Shown here: positions 1 through 3,897 of the stretch, piece after piece
Position numbering within the stretch: position 1 is the first letter of the stretch
Layout of the letters: each line of letters starts with the position of its first letter
From: an uncultured Caryophanales bacterium
Lineage (GTDB): Bacteria > Bacillota_I > Bacilli_A > RF39 > UBA660
NCBI GenBank assembly: GCA_905206805.1
Contig: CAJLIR010000033.1
Coordinates: 1-6,618 of the forward strand
DNA length: 6,618 bases
Direction: 5' to 3'
Made by a program: the position numbers and the translations under genes
Notes under the pieces: model-generated
Told to the model about the DNA's origin: nothing
What the model saw: only the letters and a program-made list of their open reading frames with translations
Database searches by the model: none

Positions 1-263
1 TATATACAGAATTATCAAAAAGTGAGTTAGAAAAAAATACTATGATTGCTGAAGCTAGAGATGAAGGCATTTTATTAGGTGAAAAACGTGGAGAAGCACG
101 TGGTGAAAAAAGGGGTAAAAAAATTGGAATTAATGAGGGTATGAAAAAAAGAAACACTCAAATAGCAAAATCAATGTATCATGAAAATATAGACTTAGGT
201 ACTATATCAAGAGTTACAAACTTAGGAATTACTGAATTACAAGGAATGTTTAATATAAATTAA
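1..263 (+). CDS. C-terminal part of an Rpn-family (PD-(D/E)XK) recombination-promoting nuclease / putative transposase, 5' end outside the window
   Basis: The frame is open from base 3 with no start before the window edge, so this is the 3' end of a longer gene; the first internal Met (base 42) is not assumed to be the start. About 86 residues are visible. They begin with a charged segment rich in Gly, Lys, Arg and Glu (repeats of the type GEKRG-EARG-EKRG). They end in a short helix-turn-helix-like stretch, with an Ile-Ala-Lys-x-Met helix, a spacer, then Ile-Ser-Arg-Val-Thr-Asn-Leu-Gly-Ile. This layout is typical of the C-terminal tail of Rpn/PD-(D/E)XK 'transposase' proteins, DNA nucleases linked to RecA-independent recombination and, in Escherichia coli, to phage defence. 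The nuclease core and its catalytic residues lie outside the window, so activity cannot be judged. A terminator closes the gene, so it is a separate unit from spoIIP. Family call is from the tail pattern only. Confidence 0.72.
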   Translation, partial: YTELSKSELEKNTMIAEARDEGILLGEKRGEARGEKRGKKIGINEGMKKRNTQIAKSMYHENIDLGTISRVTNLGITELQGMFNIN

Positions 264-278
264 AACATTCTTTTTTTT
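244..278 (+). terminator. Rho-independent terminator of the Rpn-type gene, overlapping its stop codon
   Basis: GAATGTTT (244-251) pairs with AAACATTC (263-270) to give an 8-bp stem around an 11-base AT loop, followed directly by eight T (271-278). The TAA stop codon (261-263) sits at the loop/right-arm junction, so the left arm is inside the coding sequence. Confidence 0.8.
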
Positions 279-289
279 GAGATAATTTT

Positions 290-322
290 TTGACATAATT
301 TTTAATCATAAACATATATAAT
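290..322 (+). promoter_or_regulatory. Candidate promoter of the spoIIP unit (sigma-A-like boxes with poor spacing; possible sigma-E-like reading)
   Basis: A perfect TTGACA lies at 290-295 and a perfect TATAAT at 317-322, but they are 21 bases apart, longer than the usual 16-18 for a housekeeping promoter. The same stretch can be read as a sporulation sigma-E-like promoter: GACATAAT (292-299) resembles the -35 consensus and CATATATA (313-320) resembles the -10 CATACAnT, with a 13-base gap. In B. subtilis spoIIP is made in the mother cell under sigma-E. Which factor acts here cannot be settled by reading, though a promoter somewhere in 279-338 is required because a terminator lies just upstream. 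Confidence 0.45.
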
Positions 323-338
323 ATGAATAAGTTAAAGT

Positions 339-344
339 AGGTGA
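339..344 (+). promoter_or_regulatory. Ribosome binding site that decides the spoIIP start
   Basis: AGGTGA at 339-344 stands five bases before ATG at 350. A GTG at 341 is in frame and would extend the protein by three residues, but it lies inside this Shine-Dalgarno sequence and has no good site of its own. The ATG at 350 is therefore preferred. Confidence 0.75.
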
Positions 345-349
345 CATAT

Positions 350-1360
350 ATGGGGAGAAGATTTATAGCTAAAAAAAATAAAAATATTATAAGTTTATTT
401 AAGTTAATTATTTTTGTAATAATTTGTGTTTTTATATTTTTAAAATTAATGAGTATACAAATATTTAAAACAAATACAAATTTAGTTATGTATACTATGG
501 AATCTTCAAATCATTTAATAAATAATAATATATCATATGTTGATAAATTGAATAATTTAAGTAAATTTCTAACCAAATTAAATTTAAAACTTCCAAATAC
601 TTTATTTAAAAATAATTTTATTTTTATAAAAAAAGAAGAAATTTCTGAAAATAGTATGCCATTAATTTTTTTTGAGGAATTTATGAAAGATTTTAATGAA
701 ATAATTAATTCAACTACAAAAACCGTTAGTGTAGAAAATAAGGAACCAAAAGTATATATATATAATACTCATCAGACAGAAGAGTATGTAATGGAAAATA
801 ATTCTATACATAACTTAAATCCAGATGTTTATTCTGCTTCATATTATTTAAAAGAATTGCTAGAAAAAAAGGGTATAAAAACAATAGTTGAAGATGGAAA
901 TATAAAAGATTATTTATTAGCTAACAATTTAAATTACGATGATAGTTACATAGCTAGTAGGAATTTTTTAGAAAGTGCAGTTTTAAAATATCCTAGTATT
1001 GAAATATTCATTGATCTACATAGAGATGCTTTAACACATGATGCTGCAACAGTTACATTTGAAGGAAAAAATTATGCCAAAATATTATTTGTAGTTGGTT
1101 TAGATCACGAAAATTATAAACCGAACTTAGATTTTGCGAATGAACTAAATTCACTAGTTTTAAATGATTATGGTTTCCTAACTAGAGGTGTTCTAACAAA
1201 AAGTGGTCCTTTAGTTAACGGAATTTATAACCAAGATTTAAGTAGTCGTGTTATTTTGCTTGAAGTTGGTGGTAATGAAAGTACTATCGATGAAGTTACT
1301 AATACCTTAGAATTGATTAGTAACATTATATATAAGAAAATAGGTGATAAAGTTGAATGA
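350..1360 (+). CDS. spoIIP: Stage II sporulation protein P, membrane-anchored peptidoglycan hydrolase
   Basis: SpoIIP acts with SpoIID and SpoIIM in the engulfment complex. In characterised members it is a zinc amidase/endopeptidase that cleaves stem peptides from septal peptidoglycan. This 336-residue protein has a basic N-terminus, one membrane segment at about residues 13-35, a poorly conserved linker rich in Asn, Lys and Ile, then the catalytic domain from about residue 134. Family motifs seen are Tyr-Asn-Thr-His-Gln-Thr-Glu-Glu-Tyr (139-146; His141 and Glu144 are likely metal ligand or catalytic residues), Asp-Leu-His-Arg-Asp (His224 a second likely ligand) and Leu-Leu-Glu-Val-Gly-Gly (Glu305). 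It is shorter than B. subtilis SpoIIP (about 400 residues), mainly in the N-terminal linker. The start is ATG at 350 from its Shine-Dalgarno site. The gene ends TGA immediately followed by TAA in frame. The downstream small gene overlaps its last eight bases, implying cotranscription and translational coupling. No metal-binding residue appears to be missing. Confidence 0.92.
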   Translation: MGRRFIAKKNKNIISLFKLIIFVIICVFIFLKLMSIQIFKTNTNLVMYTMESSNHLINNNISYVDKLNNLSKFLTKLNLKLPNTLFKNNFIFIKKEEISENSMPLIFFEEFMKDFNEIINSTTKTVSVENKEPKVYIYNTHQTEEYVMENNSIHNLNPDVYSASYYLKELLEKKGIKTIVEDGNIKDYLLANNLNYDDSYIASRNFLESAVLKYPSIEIFIDLHRDALTHDAATVTFEGKNYAKILFVVGLDHENYKPNLDFANELNSLVLNDYGFLTRGVLTKSGPLVNGIYNQDLSSRVILLEVGGNESTIDEVTNTLELISNIIYKKIGDKVE

Positions 1361-1691
1361 TAAAAAACAAGTTTTCTTTAAATATTTATTAAAATTATTT
1401 ATAATCATAATTTTTGTTTCATTTTTAACTTTATATTTTTCTAAAAATTCTGGATATTTTGAATATGAACAATATAAAAAAACTAGTTTTACAAAGGAAC
1501 AAATACAAAAATTTGAGCAAGATATTAAAGATGGAAAGAGTGTCGATATTACTGATTATATGAGTAATAATGATTCAGATTATTCAAATAAAATATCAAA
1601 TATTGGACTTAATTTATCTAAAGGTATTGAAAAAACGATTAAGAGTGGTTTAAATAAAGCGATTGAATTACTTAATAATGCGTTGTCATAA
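1353..1691 (+). CDS. Small single-pass membrane protein of unknown function, coupled to spoIIP
   Basis: I do not recognise a named family. The protein is 112 residues when started at TTG 1353, chosen because AGGTGA (1342-1347) lies five bases before it, the same spacing as at spoIIP. An in-frame GTG at 1344 falls inside that site. The N-terminus is basic and followed by a strongly hydrophobic segment (about residues 9-29), a signal anchor or uncleaved signal sequence. The remainder should be extracytoplasmic: an aromatic/charged region (Tyr-Phe-Glu-Tyr-Glu-Gln-Tyr), a Lys/Glu/Gln-rich helix with a Phe-Glu-Gln-Asp-Ile-Lys-Asp-Gly motif, then Asp-Tyr-Met, an Asn/Asp/Ser linker, and an amphipathic C-terminal helix (Gly-Ile-Glu-Lys-Thr-Ile-Lys-Ser-Gly-Leu, ending in Leu-Leu-Asn-Asn-Ala). 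There are no cysteines. The overlap with spoIIP suggests a role in the same process, perhaps engulfment or forespore-envelope assembly. This is guilt by association only. Proteins of this kind may be found beside spoIIP in related lineages, but I cannot confirm that here. Confidence 0.8.
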   Translation: MNDKKQVFFKYLLKLFIIIIFVSFLTLYFSKNSGYFEYEQYKKTSFTKEQIQKFEQDIKDGKSVDITDYMSNNDSDYSNKISNIGLNLSKGIEKTIKSGLNKAIELLNNALS

Positions 1692-1808
1692 GTTTTAACA
1701 TTATTAAAATAATTAGAATAATATAAATAACTATTATTTTATTTGAAAAAATTTTACTTTTTGTTATTAATTATTTCAATAAATTTCTTAGTACTAAAAT
1801 TTGGTATA

Positions 1809-1870
1809 TGATTTTTTGATAATCAAAGTAAAAAAGTTGTCATTACTTGATAAACTATATTAAAAAATCA
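1809..1870 (+). other. Long imperfect hairpin in the 3' region of the spoIIP transcript
   Basis: Bases 1809-1821 pair with 1858-1870 (13 pairs, one of them G-T, six of them an A/T run). Directly inside, 1822-1830 pairs with 1844-1851 (eight pairs with one bulged A at 1827), leaving a 13-base loop at 1831-1843. Six unpaired bases (1852-1857) sit on the right side only. About 21 pairs in 62 bases is notable, but long AT inverted repeats arise by chance in DNA of this composition. It could be an mRNA-stabilising 3' structure or part of a small RNA ending at the terminator at 1892-1913. Confidence 0.35.
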
Positions 1871-1891
1871 AAATTAATTAATATATTAGTT

Positions 1892-1913
1892 AGACTATTT
1901 AATAGTCTTTTTT
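1892..1913 (+). terminator. Rho-independent terminator downstream of the spoIIP unit
   Basis: AGACTA (1892-1897) pairs with TAGTCT (1903-1908) around a 5-base loop (a further T-A pair is possible inside). The T run at 1908-1913 follows directly. It lies 200 bases after the small gene's stop codon, so the transcript would have a long 3' untranslated part unless an earlier weak hairpin (1714-1741) also acts. Confidence 0.75.
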
Positions 1914-2110
1914 ATTTGTATTTTTATATTAAAACATAAACTATTTAACTTAATAACCAAATAATTAAAATAAACAATTAAAATTAATTTATTTATAATT
2001 ATAATTAGATGATATTAATTAAAAAAATTAAACTTAAGTAAAAAAATAACAATTTATAATAATAAGTACCCAAATATGACAATTTTTATATTTTATTTAG
2101 AATTTATTTT

Positions 2111-2119
2111 TGATATAAT
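2111..2119 (+). promoter_or_regulatory. Extended -10 promoter of the rlmN-prpC-prkC-rsgA operon
   Basis: TGATATAAT at 2111-2119 is a perfect TATAAT with the upstream TGn extension. No good -35 lies 16-18 bases upstream (the region is a T-rich TTTTAT), which is usual for extended -10 promoters. A start about seven bases downstream would fall near 2126, leaving a leader of only about 11 bases. The same nine bases recur in the promoter at 6569-6577. Confidence 0.65.
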
Positions 2120-2125
2120 GATACT

Positions 2126-2131
2126 AGGGTG
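2126..2131 (+). promoter_or_regulatory. Ribosome binding site of rlmN at the probable extreme 5' end of the mRNA
   Basis: AGGGTG at 2126-2131 is five bases before ATG 2137. Given the -10 box at 2114-2119, it would lie at or within a base or two of the transcript start. Confidence 0.6.
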
Positions 2132-2136
2132 TTAAT

Positions 2137-3162
2137 ATGAATAGTATATATGACTTAAGTTTAAAAGATTTAGAAGAATATTTTATTAATATTGGTGAGA
2201 AAAAATTTAAGGCTCAACAAGTATATGATTGGTTATATAAAAAAAGAGTAAGTAGTTTTTCTGATATGACCAACTTAAAGAAAGATTTAATATCAAAATT
2301 AAATTCTGATTTTTCTATTAGTGAATTAAAAATACTAAGTAGATTAGATGATACTGATGTTCATAAGTATTTATTTTGTCTAGAGGATAATAATAAAATT
2401 GAAGCAGTATTAATGAATCACGATTATGGTAATAGTCTTTGTATATCAACTCAAGTTGGTTGTAATATGAGTTGTGCATTCTGTGAAAGTGGAAGATTAA
2501 AAAAAGTTAGAAATTTATCTCCTAGTGAAATGGTTTTACCAATTTTACAAGTAGAAAAAGATTTAAATATCAGAATATCTCATATAGTTTTAATGGGAAT
2601 AGGAGAACCCTTTGATAACTATAAAAATGTTATGAAGTTTTTAGATATCGTAAATGAACCTAAAGGAATTGAATTAGGATCACGTCATATTACTATTTCA
2701 ACGTGTGGTGTTGTACCAAAAATATTAGAATTTATGGAAAATGATAAACAAGTTAATCTAGCGGTTTCACTTCACGCTCCTAATAATGATTTGCGTAATA
2801 AACTAATGCCTATTAATAAGGTTTATGACTTAAATTTATTAATACCTGCTATAAAAAAATATATTGATAAAACAAATCGTAGAGTAACTTTTGAATACAT
2901 AATGTTATATAATGTTAATGATACTAGAAAGTGTGCGTTAGAACTTGCAAATTTGATTAAAGGTTTAAATTGTTATATTAATTTGATACCATATAACGAA
3001 ACAAGTCATATTGAATTTAAAAAAAGTGATAAAAATAGAATATTAGAATTTTATGATATATTAAAACAAAATGGCGTAAATGTAACAATTAGAAGAGAAT
3101 TTGGATCTAAGGTAATGGCTGCATGTGGTCAGTTAAGATCAAATTATGAGGGAGGTAAATAA
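2137..3162 (+). CDS. rlmN: Radical SAM 23S rRNA (adenine-2503-C2)/tRNA (adenine-37-C2) methyltransferase
   Basis: RlmN methylates C2 of A2503 in the peptidyl-transferase centre of 23S rRNA and, in E. coli, A37 of some tRNAs, using S-adenosylmethionine and a 4Fe-4S cluster. At 341 residues it is near the usual length (B. subtilis homologue about 363). The N-terminal accessory domain (about 1-75, with a Phe-Lys-Ala-Gln-Gln-Val-Tyr-Asp-Trp-Leu motif) is followed by the conserved Ile-Glu-Ala-Val-Leu-Met (Glu89). The radical SAM cluster motif Cys109-x3-Cys113-x2-Cys116 comes next, then the Gly-Ile-Gly-Glu-Pro SAM motif (154-158), Ser-Leu-His-Ala-Pro (211-215), and the C-terminal Ala-Ala-Cys-Gly-Gln-Leu with Cys330, the methyl-carrying cysteine of the family. 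After the cluster the sequence reads Glu-Ser-Gly-Arg-Leu-Lys-Lys-Val-Arg-Asn-Leu instead of the commoner Ala-Thr-Gly/Ala-Ser-Thr form. First gene of a four-gene operon; its TAA shares one base with the prpC ATG. The related Cfr resistance enzyme is less likely given this operon. Confidence 0.93.
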   Translation: MNSIYDLSLKDLEEYFINIGEKKFKAQQVYDWLYKKRVSSFSDMTNLKKDLISKLNSDFSISELKILSRLDDTDVHKYLFCLEDNNKIEAVLMNHDYGNSLCISTQVGCNMSCAFCESGRLKKVRNLSPSEMVLPILQVEKDLNIRISHIVLMGIGEPFDNYKNVMKFLDIVNEPKGIELGSRHITISTCGVVPKILEFMENDKQVNLAVSLHAPNNDLRNKLMPINKVYDLNLLIPAIKKYIDKTNRRVTFEYIMLYNVNDTRKCALELANLIKGLNCYINLIPYNETSHIEFKKSDKNRILEFYDILKQNGVNVTIRREFGSKVMAACGQLRSNYEGGK

Positions 3163-3896
3163 TGGAAAATTATTATTTAACGGATCCTGGAAAAGTAAGG
3201 GAACAAAATGAAGATAGTGTTATTATAGTTAAAAATCATAGTGATGAATACCTAATGGCTGTTGCTGATGGAATGGGTGGACACTCTAATGGTGAGGTCG
3301 CATCAAGTATTGCTATAACACATTTAGCTAATAATTTTAAAGAATTAAAATCGATAGGTTCAAAAGAGGACGCCATTTATTGGATGAGAGCTATAACAAA
3401 TGAAATAAATGCACTTATTTATAAATATACGGAAGAACATCCTGATAGTACTGGTATGGGTACGACACTAGTTATGTCTTTAGTAACTAATGACTTTTTA
3501 CTGTTTGGAAATATTGGAGACTCTTCTGGTTATGTGGTTAAAAATTCACAATTACACAAAATTACAACTGATCATACATTAGTAAATTTACTAGTTCAGT
3601 CCGGTGAACTTACCTTAAAAGAGGCAAAAGAGCATCCTAGAAAAAATGTACTTATGAAGGCATTAGGAGCTAATGTAACAGCAGAAATTGATGTTTTCGA
3701 TGTTGAAAACGATGTTGATGCGATATTTTTATGTAGTGATGGATTAACAAATATGTTAGATGATGAGCAAATTGTAAAGGTTTTAAATTCTGATTTAACT
3801 ATTGAAGAAAAAGTAAAAAAATTAATTTATAAAAGTAATAACCGTGGTGGTAATGATAATATGTCTATTGCCTATTTGGTAAAGAGGGGTGAGTAA
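3162..3896 (+). CDS. prpC: PP2C-family (PPM) serine/threonine phosphatase, partner of PrkC
   Basis: This cytosolic metal-dependent phosphatase reverses PrkC phosphorylation of the kinase and its targets. It has 244 residues (B. subtilis PrpC about 254), a single domain without a membrane segment. Motifs in order: Gly-Lys-Val-Arg-Glu-Gln-Asn-Glu-Asp (10-18; Arg13 binds phosphate, Asp18 metal), Val-Ala-Asp-Gly-Met-Gly-Gly-His (34-41; Asp36 metal), Gly-Met-Gly-Thr-Thr (98-102), Gly-Asn-Ile-Gly-Asp-Ser (116-121; Asp120 likely third metal), Thr-Thr-Asp-His-Thr-Leu-Val (135-141), Cys-Ser-Asp-Gly-Leu (191-195; Asp193 metal) and Gly-Gly-Asn-Asp-Asn (229-233; Asp232 metal). All usual metal residues are present. 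One difference: the common Gly-Asp-Ser-Arg-x-Tyr reads Gly-Asp-Ser-Ser-Gly-Tyr (119-124). The ribosome binding site GGGAGG (3150-3155) lies six bases before ATG and inside rlmN. The start overlaps the rlmN stop by one base (TAATG), favouring coupled translation. Confidence 0.93.
   Translation: MENYYLTDPGKVREQNEDSVIIVKNHSDEYLMAVADGMGGHSNGEVASSIAITHLANNFKELKSIGSKEDAIYWMRAITNEINALIYKYTEEHPDSTGMGTTLVMSLVTNDFLLFGNIGDSSGYVVKNSQLHKITTDHTLVNLLVQSGELTLKEAKEHPRKNVLMKALGANVTAEIDVFDVENDVDAIFLCSDGLTNMLDDEQIVKVLNSDLTIEEKVKKLIYKSNNRGGNDNMSIAYLVKRGE
3885..3891 (+). promoter_or_regulatory. Ribosome binding site that decides the prkC start
   Basis: AGGGGTG at 3885-3891 precedes ATG 3898 by six bases. An in-frame GTG at 3889 lies within this site and overlaps the end of prpC; it is the less likely start. 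Another in-frame ATG at 3916 has AAAGGG four bases upstream but would remove N-terminal residues usual in the family. Confidence 0.7.
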
Positions 3897-3897
3897 T

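Larger units (their letters stand above)
1692..2136 (+). other. 445-base non-coding region between the spoIIP unit and the rlmN operon
   Basis: No credible gene is seen on either strand; stops are dense and the longest ATG frames are only a few codons without ribosome binding sites. It holds, in order: a weak all-AT inverted repeat (1714-1723 with 1732-1741), a long imperfect hairpin (1809-1870), an intrinsic terminator (1892-1913), about 200 bases of nearly pure AT sequence with no recognised element, and the extended -10 promoter of rlmN. It is larger than any other gap in this tightly packed window. No tRNA, rRNA or known riboswitch pattern was recognised. Confidence 0.7.

Noticed and set aside
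1358..1363. TGA as tryptophan codon (genetic code 4)
   Set aside because: Trp is TGG in rlmN, prpC and prkC, no gene has an internal TGA, and reading this TGA through would add one residue before TAA. The tandem TGA-TAA stop is kept only as a curiosity.
1714..1741. Ten-pair inverted repeat just after the small membrane-protein gene, as a terminator
   Set aside because: Nine A-T pairs and one G-T pair, without a proper T run after it; too weak to call, though a minor role cannot be excluded.
1752..1833. Nine-base inverted repeat TTTTACTTT / AAAGTAAAA across the intergenic region
   Set aside because: A simple A/T-rich match over 64 bases, competing with the better local hairpin at 1809-1870; consistent with chance.
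2009..2041. Ten-codon ATG frame in the intergenic gap
   Set aside because: No ribosome binding site and only Ile, Leu and Lys codons, as expected by chance in AT-rich DNA.
2137..3162. Cfr-type antibiotic resistance methyltransferase
   Set aside because: Same fold and cysteines, but the first-gene position in a prpC-prkC-rsgA operon and overall sequence fit housekeeping RlmN; no mobile context touches it.
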